A DNA stretch of 64,000 bases from Rhyacophila brunnea (lineage: Eukaryota > Arthropoda > Insecta > Trichoptera > Rhyacophilidae): contig JAGYXB010000273.1 of the NCBI GenBank assembly GCA_022495005.1, positions 1 to 64,000 of the forward strand, read 5' to 3'. The notes below the pieces were generated by a model, which saw nothing but the letters and a program-made list of their open reading frames with translations, was not told where the DNA came from and searched no databases. A program made the position numbers and the translations under genes. Position 1 is the stretch's first letter. Each line of letters starts with the position of its first letter. This document shows positions 11,441 through 22,332 of this stretch, one piece after another.

Positions 11441-11912
11441 ACTGAGAGAGTATATCACAACCAATAGAAAAAACTTTTTTGAAAAAAGTAAGCCAACCGG
11501 TCGGGAATCGAACCCGGCATCTCCAACGGGTAAACGCCCCAAACTCGTCGCATTCAGCCATTATGCTACGGAAGACATACTAATGACGACAAATATTTAA
11601 GCTATTGGCTATTAAATACCTACCACTCAGCGCTCTTCGAAATCATGTTACTTCGGCAATCGATTTTTGTTTTATTAAATCAAAGTAGGTAGTTATTTTA
11701 CTATTACAACGATTACTAACCGACGTCTAGGAATTTCTCCAATATTTTATAAGCAACTTCTTCTACTTGCTAATAATTTTTAATTAACTATTTCTTTTAT
11801 TCAAACGAATAATTCACAAGATTTAAGAATATATCATTCTGATTATAATAATCAGAATGATGTATTCTTAAATCTTGTGAATTATTCGTTTGAATAAAAG
11901 AAATAGTTAATT
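11441..11912. mobile_element. Insertion into LINE ORF2 with about 18-bp target duplication
   Basis: Near-identical direct repeats, TAAATTGTTTTATATTAA (11423-11440) and TAAATTGTTTTAAATTAA (11913-11930), flank the insert. Removing the insert and one repeat joins the endonuclease (DYTSFNNLFNLKQ) to the rest of ORF2 (SLGRTLDLVLSN). Long target duplications of this kind point to LINE-driven retroposition. The insert carries a pol III promoter-like segment on the minus strand and ends in a palindrome, both listed separately. Confidence 0.7.
11490..11575 (-). repeat. tRNA-related pol III promoter (SINE-like) in the LINE insertion
   Basis: On the minus strand an A box (TAGCATAATGG) is followed by a perfect B box (GGTTCGATTCC) and, a few bases past the end, TTTTTT that could stop pol III. 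The flanks do not form a proper acceptor stem and the overall length (about 85) is off, so this is tRNA-derived rather than a canonical tRNA. Confidence 0.55.
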
Positions 11913-11913
11913 A
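11781..11913. repeat. 133-bp near-perfect palindrome
   Basis: The arms 11781-11845 and 11849-11913 are reverse complements with a single mismatch seen (ATATATC against GATGTAT) and a centre of only about 3 bases. The palindrome forms the right-hand end of the insertion in the LINE and abuts the target duplication. Confidence 0.85.
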
Positions 11914-12424
11914 TAAATTGTTTTAAATTAAATAAATTATTAAAGCTGGTATAATCAGATTCAATTATACCAGCGGAATACAAATTAAAATCTCCCAAAA
12001 TAATTAGTTTTTTGTTGGGCAGTACCAAATTTTCTATTATGTGAAAAAAGTCACTGTATGTAGTCGCTGAGCTGCCGGGAGGAAAGTATACAGCGGCCAA
12101 GTACAGTGAACAAAAGTTAAAATTATCTTTACACAAATTAAAACCAAAATCATATTCACTCAAATTTGATCTGGTTGGATATAAAGTTTGTGTGGATAAT
12201 GCTACCCTATTTCTAATTGCCAGCAAAACGCCCCTACCTCGTCTACCATTTTGACGGTCTGGTCTATGCACAGAATATTCACTTCCGATCAGCTCATTGG
12301 CCGATATGGTGTCGTCGAGCCATGTTTCGCTAAGAGCAATTATCGATGGTCGGGCACACAATAAACCCTCTTTAAATGTATTTACTTTAGTTTTTAAGCC
12401 TCTTACATTTTGATAATAAATCTA
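11914..12424 (-). pseudogene. LINE ORF2, AP-endonuclease part
   Basis: The reading runs from IYYQNVRGLKTK (about 12,420) into the ORF at 12361, which carries the endonuclease motifs ALSETWL, the glycine/arginine-rich GRRGRGVLLAIR, and LGDFNL. This is the order expected for the apurinic-like endonuclease of Jockey/CR1-type LINEs. It stops being coding where the palindromic insertion begins. Confidence 0.8.
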
Positions 12425-12472
12425 GCATGACCGAGGTGCGGGGGTTGTTGAATGATGCTTATTATAAGCGAG

Positions 12473-14057
12473 TCATGCTGTGGATGGGTGAGGGATTTCA
12501 TTTGAGTAGTCCGTCATTGATCGCTCCCTCTGCTCCGCGTACAGGCGAGCCGGACATGTTGCACTATGGGTCGGGTGGTCATATGGCCGCTTGTGACGGC
12601 GGCAGGCAACGCATTTTGGTGAAGCTTCCTTCACGGGGCAATCCGCACGATTGTGACCTGGTTCGGCACAGTAAGAACAGGTGACGTTTTTTGCCGGGCA
12701 TGATTTGGCCATGTGCCCATATAGGTGGCATTTATTGCACTTGGTTACCCCTAGATAGTTCTGAAGTGGGGAAGAGTCCCACCCCATGTACAGTTTGTCA
12801 TCTGCGATGAGAGCAGATCACACCGCGGCAGGTACATAAGTGATATAATGGCATCTGCCAGTCCTGGGACTCGCCTTATGGCTGAGGCGTACGGCCTGGT
12901 AGGCCTCCTCAGATAGATCCGTCTGCTCTCTTGTAGAGTTGTAAATTGTCTCCCGAAGCTGGGGTTCTGTAGTGGAAACCGGCATATTAAAAATAATAAT
13001 GCGAGGCTGCCTTTTTCCTGCGAAAGTTTGATTCTCAGAGCAGACTCTGAGGTCTCCAGAGCGCTGACGAGACGCTTGGCCTCGTCCTCAGAGCGGGGGT
13101 GTACGATAACACCTCCGTTTCTGACGTTTCTAATTTCCGTTATTTGTACCCCAATATCCCTGGGATTAAGGGACTTCTTTATGAGTTCCCTTGTCGTTTC
13201 CGATCGTTTTTCTCCTTCTCCCGTAGGGAAGAAGAGGACTCCAGGCCTTGGTGCTAGCGGCAACAGCGAAGGAAATGCTGACCCGGTGACAGCTGGTGCC
13301 GTGAATGGCGCCGCTGCCGGACGCTGCCGCCTTCCTAACGCAGTAGTCCAGGTAGTATTAATAGAGGGGACAGTGATGGTAGGCTCCTTATGGATTTGTA
13401 ATGTGGCAGTTTTGAGAGTTTTTGTCTGCTCTCTCAAATCAGCAATGGCCAGGTTTTGATTTTCAATGTTTAATTGCCTATCACGAAGTTGAATCTGCAG
13501 GCCCTTAATCTCGCATTCCTGCGCTACGACTTTTATCTCCAGCTTGGCCATGCACAAATTCTGCCTTCCAACGGCCTCGGAAAGGTTTAGTAGGGCATTA
13601 TGTAGTTTATCTTTAGATTCAGCCTGTTTGCCCCTAAGGGAGGAGTGCACTTCATGTAAGCATATTTGTATGTCATCATATATGACATTATTTTCAGGCT
13701 CGGTTGTGGTGTCCGGTACTGCTGAATCTACAATGACGTTGCAGTCGCTTTCGGCATCCAAAGTACTTGGGGGTGCAGGCTGGTGGCTTCTTTGTTTGGT
13801 TCTCTTTTGCTTTGGCTCTCTTTCTCCATCTTCAGCAGTAGATGCCTTATCTTGTTGTGATTCGGGGCTCTTCGGCGAGCGTTCCTTTTTTGACCGCTCG
13901 CACTCGCGATTCCTGAAGCAGTGTTTGCAGGGTCTGGAATGTCCGGTAGCGATCCCCCACGAGGAGGGGTCCGCTTGAGCGGCACATTACTGTGCCTTTG
14001 CTGCCAATATGGTTTAAATGTCTGAACGGTTGCTACCTTAGGATATTGCAAGATCAC
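12473..14057 (-). pseudogene. LINE ORF1 (nucleic-acid-binding gag-like protein), frame-broken
   Basis: Three overlapping minus-strand frames (14057-13728, 13761-12751, 12787-12473) together give one ORF1: a charged Ser/Lys-rich start, a coiled-coil region (repeated leucine/charged heptads, residues about 50-110 of the middle ORF), a conserved block GVQITEIRNVRNGGVIV, and two CCHC zinc knuckles (CNKCHLYGHMAKSC, CSYCAEPGHNRADC) with a further CVAC...H pair. Frame changes near 13,745 and 12,770-13,020 kill it. Related knuckles occur on the plus strand at 40650-40905. Confidence 0.8.
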
Positions 14058-14349
14058 TTAGTTTTACGGGAGTGTAGGTCATTATGACTAAACAATCAAC
14101 ACAATCAAACACAAAGTACGATATTAAATTGTTGCCTTAATCCATAATAATAATAATAAGAAATTACAAAATTACAATATTAAGCTATCCCGTTTATTTA
14201 TTAACTACAAAATAGTTATAATTAATAATTATTATAAATATAACATGAACTAAATCGAAACAGTTTGTACAACGTTGACAAATTATTATGAAACACCAAA
14301 TTTAATTACCAGCTTAACACTAATTTAACGATTTATAATGATCGCTTTC

Positions 14350-15020
14350 AAGGGGGATATGCTCGACGTAGGTCAAAATGGAGCTTTTATTGCATTTTCA
14401 AACCATGATCCTGGACATACCTTAAACGTTGTAGATAATTTATTTATATAATTTTGAAGCCTTATTATCCTTTATATTTATCTTAAACATTTGATGACTG
14501 CATAAAGTATTTTTATAACATAAAATAGTATTCTTTTAAACCTCTCGCTCTAATGTTTTAGAATATAGTCATATTTCGGTACATGAATGTGAAGTGGTGT
14601 TAAAATATTTTACATTTATTAATTTTTAAACACATTTATAAAACCATTAGTATAATTGATGACGAGATAATTTTAGTAAAATATTCACGATAAAAAATAA
14701 TATTGATAATCTCTGTGATCCCAAATTTGATAGGAATTAGGCATTTTATTATTCAAAAAATTGCCAAGATTAACACATTTGAAGGTAATTCTAAAGATAC
14801 TAATTATAAGCTATGTCTTTGATCATTTAAGTTTGATAAACATCCTACGAATATTGGTTGTTTTGTAATAATTATTGACCTAAGAATAAGGTAGTGTTTT
14901 TTTGAAATATGCCATTTCTTTTGGCATTCCCCAGTGGTTAAGCTACAACATAAGGCCGTAGCCATAAATTGACAAACTATAATTAAAGTAGGAAGTGAAA
15001 TTATGTTAACGCGCGTGTTT
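14350..15020. repeat. Dispersed repeat, inverted copy of 1,150-1,900
   Basis: The reverse complement of this segment matches 1,150-1,900 through most of its length. It lies just upstream of the LINE 5' end and has no coding content. Confidence 0.6.
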
Positions 15021-16976
15021 GGCCTTCAGCATAATTTACAGATTTCTGTATTTCATTAACACGGATGTTTTATTTATGATAATCAAACGCTTTTTTTATT
15101 TTATGATATCAACACATTTTTAATTCCACATCTTCTTGCGTTCATCTAAAATCCTCTTATACTGCTAAAAATATTATTCATATCGTCACTAATATCATTC
15201 TTAACTCTACAGTATTCATCGCTGTGTATTATACGGTTAACGTTTTTAATTATTGCACCATTAAGGTTGATATATTATGTCTCTAAAATTGTTGAATATT
15301 AGTGGATATTTAGTTTAAATTAACTTTTATTATCAGTAATAATTGAAATTTACAGATGCTCAAGCATTTTCGTTCACCATATAGTACTACAATATTATTC
15401 TTTCATATTTCTTGTTATTAGTAAATATTACAATATTATGACTATTGAACTCTTGTGTACACTAATAAGGCATCACACCATTTGATTACTGAATCATATA
15501 AACTTTAAACTTTTAAATAAACAATATAATGTTGATACCTCCACGTTTCTACGTGTATGGAGGACCCCTTTAAGGTAAAGTGCGAGCAAAGTTATGGATT
15601 CCACATTCATGTTTCTTATAGTCGGATAAGCCAAATGTCCGTCTATCGCCGCTTGGTCAAATAAAATGCTCCTTACTTAATAACTTAAAATGTACAAACT
15701 ACTAGAAAAATAAGATAAAGGTTGGTCACGCGAGATTAGTATTAATAATAGAGAGGGATGAGCGTTTAGGGGTAGATTGAGAGGGACAGCGATGAAGCCA
15801 GGAAAGGAGACATGGCCGCAACACGCGGTAGATGTCCAATCTGGCCGGGCAGTAAGCCAAGGACGTTGGATAGCGGTGGACATCATGTCCCGCTGAGTAT
15901 AATAATTTTTACTGTTTACCTACTGTTAAAACAATTATTCCTGTATCGACAGGAATTGATCCGGTCAGGCAACACGTGTTCGACTTCGTACCAACTTCCC
16001 ATATCAGTTAAGTGACGTGAATCCGATTTGTTTATTTTTGTTGGCTACACAAGGCGGCCATAGTTGTCTAGATGATTTAAAAATCGAGAAAATTTACTAC
16101 GATAACCTGCCATTATTATTATAAATAAAATATTAACGAATGAACTTGTGAAAATTTAATTAATATATATTATATAATTGTCAGTGACCGATCTTTAATC
16201 TCGAATGTGCCTGTAACTTTATAAACTGTGAAAAACTTAATAATTGTGTACCTGTGTATTGTGTTGTGTATGTAACCTTAATGTGAACCATAATTAATAA
16301 TAAAAACCGTTGACCTTTGCGTCGATTAATTGGTGCGTACATCATTTTTATCATCCTGGCATCCTATATTTACCAAACTGTCAAGACTAACCTTACACTG
16401 AACGTGCTCTACCAACACTAAATCCAGCTTCTATTGACCGCACTGAACAATTAACCATCACTGAGATAGTCGAAGGGTGAAAGCTGGCCGTGTAACTTAC
16501 ACGTATCGACTGACGGCGCGCTACCAACGGCGTCAATAACATCAGGTCGACAGGAGAGCTGAGTTCGGAGGTTGGAACGGGGTGTGTGACCCCGACTTTC
16601 CTCCCTACCCGGACTTCCGGGGTATCAATATAATATAAAATACTCACATACCTACTTGACTGTATCAAATTAGAAATATTCAAAAAGACTCACAAAATAT
16701 AGTTCTTTATCTAAAAACGATAAATTAATCCAGATAATGTTTGAAACTGATGCACTTGTGTCCAGTAATAAAAGATGAAATATGTATTTTGTTTATGTGA
16801 ATAGCATCTTATGCGCACAGAAGCAATCTGTTATCACTGTTGATTTGAACACGTGCGTATTCTTGTATTACTTTCACCCTCTTTTAAACTTTGATCTGAG
16901 CCAAGAAATGCATTTAACCGTCTGTTATCAATGTTATTTTTATTACGAGCTCATGATAACCAATATAGAATTGGGC
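15021..16976. other. Gene-poor stretch
   Basis: No supported gene, RNA or element boundary. The short ORFs here (for example 16393-16683 minus) have no recognisable motif. Confidence 0.45.
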
Positions 16977-18281
16977 CAGTGGCGACCGGTGAGTTATTTT
17001 ATTAAGAGTTCACTTTTTCACCTTTTGACTGCCATAAAAAGGCCTTTGCCTTCATCAAAACTTCACCAAAAAATTAAAATAAAACAATTGGTTTTTTAAT
17101 TAAGTACATTTGAAAGAAATCATAAATAACTCACCATTAATTATTTGTTGTACCTTTAAAAACAGTTTTCTTGAAAAAATGGATTTAAACTTTTACACAA
17201 ACTGGTTGACACGAACTATTTTGTTTTGACCGAATCATTAGTACTACCGAAATATCTCGTATCTGGCAGTGACTGGGATTTATTGTTCATTTGTATGAGA
17301 AATCCATTCTTCTGTTTTTCATTGATACAAATTTTTCAATTACGCGTTTGTTGAAAGTCAGGAATCTCTTGTATCATTCTTTTTTCGATACTGAGCATAC
17401 ATAATGCGTTCAATCTTGATTGCGCGATGGTGTTTCTTCTAAAACACTTGATCCGTTTGAGTGTGAAAAAACATATTTTGCTTTCCACTGATGTCATCGG
17501 AATAGTACAAATTAAATTTAATAGTAAAACCGTTTCCGTAGATGTGTCAATGAGTTTTTTTTTGATTAAAATGTTTAATAATGCTGAGGCGCCATCAGCA
17601 TTATAAAAAACATCCAAGCTGTAAAGAATTTAAAGTTTATTTTTATCTAAAAAGTCATACGTTTTAGTCACCAAATTAAAATCATTTGTAAGAAAAGATT
17701 ATTAATTTGTCACATCCACACAGCCATGAATTTTATTCATATTGTTTAATATTGAATGTTCTTTCGTACTTTTTAGTTTTTGAAACGCATTGTTGTTTTA
17801 ATTTTAGGTTAGGAATAGGTCTACTGCTGCTATTAATACGAAGGCGTTCTTCAAATGTATTAGAATGTTTTTTTATGTACTCAACATCAAACGGTGCCAT
17901 TTTAACTAATGTACACAGTTACTAAAAATATGACATTGAAAAATAGTTTAACAAGCGCGCACCACCGTTTAACTTTAGCATCACACTAGAGTTGATACAG
18001 TCCGTTTTGTCGCTGCTCGGCGGTACGACAATTTTACAAGGTACAATACCATAACTTGCCAACTCGGGACAATCTCATCTCCATGTTAGCAAATGTTTTA
18101 TTTTATTGAATGGACAATTATTGAGAATATTATCATCAACAATGCCATTTATCATTCAATTCTAATAAAAAAATAGGATTTCCGCTAATGAGTTATACAT
18201 ATTAAATTATACATATTAAATTTACGGCACCGGGTGACAGTCCGTCACTAATGAGTGACACCAACCCTAGTTACACCACTG
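16977..18281. mobile_element. Candidate hAT element carrying a decayed transposase
   Basis: The left end reads CAGTGGCGACCGG. The right end, reverse-complemented, starts CAGTGGTGTAACTAGGG, a common hAT terminus. Between them lie N- and C-terminal scraps of a hAT/ZMYM-type transposase on the minus strand. The 8-bp flanks do not match (AATTGGGC against CTCCGCGT), so these may be ends of two different insertions. The right terminus is also present in unit B at about 54,740-54,808. Confidence 0.45.
17336..17900 (-). pseudogene. hAT (ZMYM1/TTF-type) transposase remnant
   Basis: The minus strand from 17,900 reads MAPFDVEYIKK, then a stretch ending FNIKQYE-stop-NSWLCGC, resembling the start of the TTF-type zinc finger region of ZMYM1-like hAT proteins. 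The ORF 17617-17336 reads LLNLICTIPMTS...LKRIKCFRRNTIAQSRLNALCMLSIEK (key parts), the C-terminal hAT dimerisation region. The whole catalytic middle is missing, so this is a deletion fossil. Confidence 0.65.
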
Positions 18282-21049
18282 CTCCGCGTTGCAGATCCGC
18301 ACAAACAATAGAAAAATTAGAGGGAACGTTGGTTACCAGCTGAATTTATTATTTGTAATTTGCGCAATAATTATAAAGCATTTTGCGACCCTCCATCATA
18401 CCGTCACATGATTCAGTCGGATTTTGAAGGTGATTAAAATAAACTTCAGTTCATTCATCAATGTATTGCGATCGTAAAACGAGTAATAATTATTACCTTT
18501 ATCCAATTTAAAAAACGAATTCAGTTCCAAAATTTTCTACACATGTCATAAACAAGTTGCGACGAAAGAAGTTATTATAATTCCTATGCCCGCTATTTTT
18601 CACCATGTACTTACTTCTAAAACAAAGATTAATATCAAAATCTCCATTGTCTTTTTAATTCGAGTAAACTTCCCACTAGAAAATGCTCGCATTTTATGAC
18701 ATGGCGTTATAATTATTAGTCTGTAGCTGAGAGTCAACTTGTTCAAAATTGCCAAAATGACATTTTGCAAGAAACGCGCTTTAAGTTTTATTTTAAATAT
18801 TTTGTTACATAATATTATATTTTTTGTTTTCCATTAGAAAAAAGTAAAATTAATACAGTTTGTGCATTATTTAAAACACATTTATGTGGAAAATGTTTTG
18901 TTTTGGTACCTCTGTTAATTTTACTGTATTTAGGGTTTTAATATTTTAGGAATTTTGGCTCTCATTTTTTTCATATATTGCATATTGTTATATAGGTTAA
19001 AATGACAAAAAATATAACTGTTGATAAATAATATTAAAATTTCTCAGTTTTTATTGTAGGTAAACACATTTTAGTTAGATACAATAAAGGTCTTCTGTTG
19101 TTTTTGAGGACTGCATATGAACAAAATAATAGGACAAAACATGCTTAATCTTCACTGTCTTCAGAGTATGGAAGACCACGAAAATATTCTTAGTACTCCT
19201 CTGGTATATATTGCAGCATCGTCAATAAATCACGATATTTCAATCTAGAAATAGGATTTCCTTCGATTCTTAATTTGGTAGTATAATAATTATATATCTG
19301 GAACATCAGCACCGATCCTTCTCGTATTTCGTCGTAAATCGACTATGTACCATAAAATCATTTTCTTAAGAATCATGTTTATAAAAAGAGTTTTTTGAAA
19401 TCATCCCTTCGAACCTGAAACCACATCGTATATGTCAACCATTTTACCACATAAGAGTTTTTTTTCGCGGTATAAATACTACGTTCATGAGAATGATTTA
19501 AAAACCTGAAACGTCATTGATATAACGTTAAACGATTTTCCAGAATCTTTGACAAAATTACATCAATCATTGCATATGAAAATTCTCATCGTACCTCTAC
19601 AACTTTTCCGCTCTATTATGGCACGTATCTATTCTTTGATGTATTAGTTAGGATTTTTTTTAAATATTAAAGTTAGTCCCAAGATATTTTTGGATGATCT
19701 TTCTCTGCTATATTGGCTTTCATAGCTCGGATATTTTCCAACGTGAAATTTTGTCAAAGATATGTTTGTTATATTATGTTATTAACATAATGACTGATTG
19801 ATCATGGGCGATAGAATCGTAAGTAACATGTTAAGAAAATGTATTAGAGCCAAAACGTGTCTTGTGAATTTAGGATAAGTTGGCTCTAAAGAAAATGTCA
19901 GTTAAGACATAATGTTATGGTTATTATTGTTAATAGAAACGTAATAATTTATTCCACTGAAAGATATAGATATGTATAGATTCAAACAGGGCTTAACTCA
20001 ATTTTGACAAAAATGCACTTGGGTCAAGTTGGCTCTGAGACAGAGGAGTAGTTTTCGTTGCCAAAATACTGTATTGCAGTAAGCATAGCATATTCAGATA
20101 AAGTTCCAAAATCCGCTCTTTAATTTTTTTATATTCAGTTTTTGCTGAAAGTAGTTAGAGCTAAGATGAATTTTGTTTTTGTTTTAATGGATTCTATATT
20201 GTTTAATATGATGAAGTTTTAAAAAAAACGAGAAAAAACAAAATAGTAAAATTTAATCATTTCAAATAAGCAAAATAGAGCAAAATGTGATAAGGTTGGA
20301 ATTGAAAACTAAACGCCTCGGTCAAATCGGATACAAATGGTTTGAGACTCTATGGCGTATAATTTTAGGTAGGGTCACAGTCACCTGCAGAGTCATAATA
20401 ATTTTTAAAGAAACTGAAGATGATAATCTGCTCTCAAAGCGAGGGCTTAGAGTCAAACAACACTATCTACAAAATTGCAACTTTACAGGAAAGCCAAAAA
20501 CGTTTTTTTAGTTTCTTGTAGCTCAACAAAGGATATGTTTATTTAAAACATAATGTTCATATTTTATAATTTATTGTGTATTGTACATTTATCTTGCTTA
20601 TAGTATTGTTAAAATTTATAGATATGGTTTTAAAAAAATATGAAAAATAGTTTTATGTGAAAGGTTACTCTTAGTGTCCTTTGACACTGAGTATGAATGT
20701 TCTTCACTTGAACATAGTAACACTAACAGGTGATAACGTTTTCTGACATTAACATGTGTATGAATTCTCTCTGCAGTTTTAAGTAATTAGTGTTCGGCTG
20801 AATAATAACTAAAGTAATAAATTGATATACATAGATACAAATTTTTGTTAAAAATAAGTAAAACTCAACGTTTTTTTTTATTAAATAACGTTTTATTAAT
20901 TTTCTTCGAATTTATAAAAAGAAACACAATGTTATGGTCAGTGTCGTTCCGTGTGGGTAGGCATATTGACCATCGCTTAGGGGTGGCAGTTACTCTAAGG
21001 CCGGCAAATCGAGGAGAATCATTTAATATATATAGAAAAAGTTAGGTAC

Positions 21050-21978
21050 TGTCATATTATTTTATAACATGACACACGATTTTGGAGGATGGCAACTAAA
21101 CAAAACATCGACAAGATCACGCCGGATAGTTTGTACGCAGTTCGCCAAACTATTTCCGGCGCTAACAAAAAAGCGGCTTGAGAACGAAAAGGCGAAGCGG
21201 CGGTCTCTCAGTTTTTAGCCTTCAAGCGAAGCAGACGTGTTTCTCGAGTTCCAAGTCCCGGGAACCGGGGCACATGGCCTTGATGTCCTGACGTTTTGGA
21301 GACGTTGATGAAGGCCCACTGAAGGACGTCCCCAACAGGCCAGGAGATCGAAGGTACCCCCATGGACCCGGCACGTTCGAGGACCGCGATGGAAACTGAA
21401 GATCTTATTTTTAGTATTTGGTTTTGATTTTTGTTCTTTTATGTTACGGTCCACCAAACTAGCCTTTAATTCAAACTAGCCTTTAATTCGAACTAGCCTT
21501 TGATTCGAACTAGTTTCTTATTTTAATTCTAACCTTGTCTGAACATTATATTGTGTTAGGCGCTCGTAAGTCACTTGATAAATAATTATACAACTTTATA
21601 CAATGTCGCCTGCAAGTTAAAATCATTCATTAATTATACATTTGTTGAAATTTCTCTACTTGCTTTTTATTTTTTATCCTTATCACTATTGTCTCTATGC
21701 ATCATCATAAAGTGGCGCTCAAACCGAGATTTTATTATTACTTCCATATTTTTTATGTCTTTCATTATTATAGCTATCATCCGAATGAGTGAGTTGACCG
21801 AACAGGTAACTGAGGTCTATAGAGGTAAAAGTCAATCTACCTACGACCCTGCTTCCTATTTTCCCGAGTCTCATGCTATCCCTATCCAATCCCCATCCTA
21901 CCCACCTCCCATACCTATTCCTTACTCCTACATTAAATCCTTCCATACATATAACCAACCTAAAACCTGAATATGACA
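21050..21978 (+). mobile_element. Solo LTR (LTR-a)
   Basis: 929 bp beginning TGTCATATT and ending AATATGACA, perfect 9-base inverted ends, flanked by a 4-bp duplication GTAC (21046-21049, 21979-21982). It aligns along most of its length with LTR-b at 22333-23319. The open frame at 21575-21970 lies inside the LTR and has no conserved motif, so I do not call it a gene. A solo LTR is the usual product of recombination between the two LTRs of one element. Confidence 0.85.
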
Positions 21979-22328
21979 GTACCTAATTATGAAAATATCT
22001 TTCCTTTAAAAAAATCGGCTCACTGGTTGGAAACAAAATGTATTAATTAACATACAAGGTTTGACAGGGCTGTAATTCTTTTGTCAGGTTCGCGATGTCT
22101 AGTTTACTTTTGCAGACCTTTGACGTCCTTGGTGACCAGAAACGATACGTGCAGATGTTCGAATAATTACAGCCTGACTTATTAAATAATAGTTAAAAGT
22201 AACAAAAATGTCCGACAGAATAATAAATCAACTTTAACTACGTAAATTATTCTTTTGGCGAATGACGAACTTTATTGTTGACTGTATCGTACCAAACTGA
22301 CAGCTGATGTCAATGTAGATAGGTTCGC
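21979..22328. other. Spacer between the solo LTR and the LTR-tRNA element
   Basis: About 350 bases without a recognisable gene or repeat. Confidence 0.4.
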
Positions 22329-22332
22329 TTCG

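Larger units (their letters stand above)
9470..14057 (-). mobile_element. Near full-length but dead Jockey/CR1-like LINE
   Basis: Reading on the minus strand from 14,057, ORF1 (coiled coil plus CCHC knuckles) is followed by ORF2 (AP-endonuclease, then reverse transcriptase), then a short 3' UTR ending near a T-rich plus-strand stretch at about 9,460-9,482, where an A-rich tail is expected. The element is broken by frame changes in ORF1, a deletion in the RT N-terminal half, and an insertion between the endonuclease and the rest of ORF2 at 11,441-11,912. Pieces of the same family occur at 1-412 and 25,333-25,545. Confidence 0.8.

Noticed and set aside
13028..13978. Plus-strand ORFs of 143-144 residues
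   Set aside because: They are opposite-strand shadows of LINE ORF1.
16977..18281. Complete hAT element with matching ends
   Set aside because: Kept only as a candidate, because the 8-bp flanks do not match and the ends could belong to different insertions.
21575..21970. 131-residue ORF with hydrophobic segment and Pro-rich tail
   Set aside because: It lies wholly within an LTR. The sister LTR does not keep the frame, and no motif is recognised.
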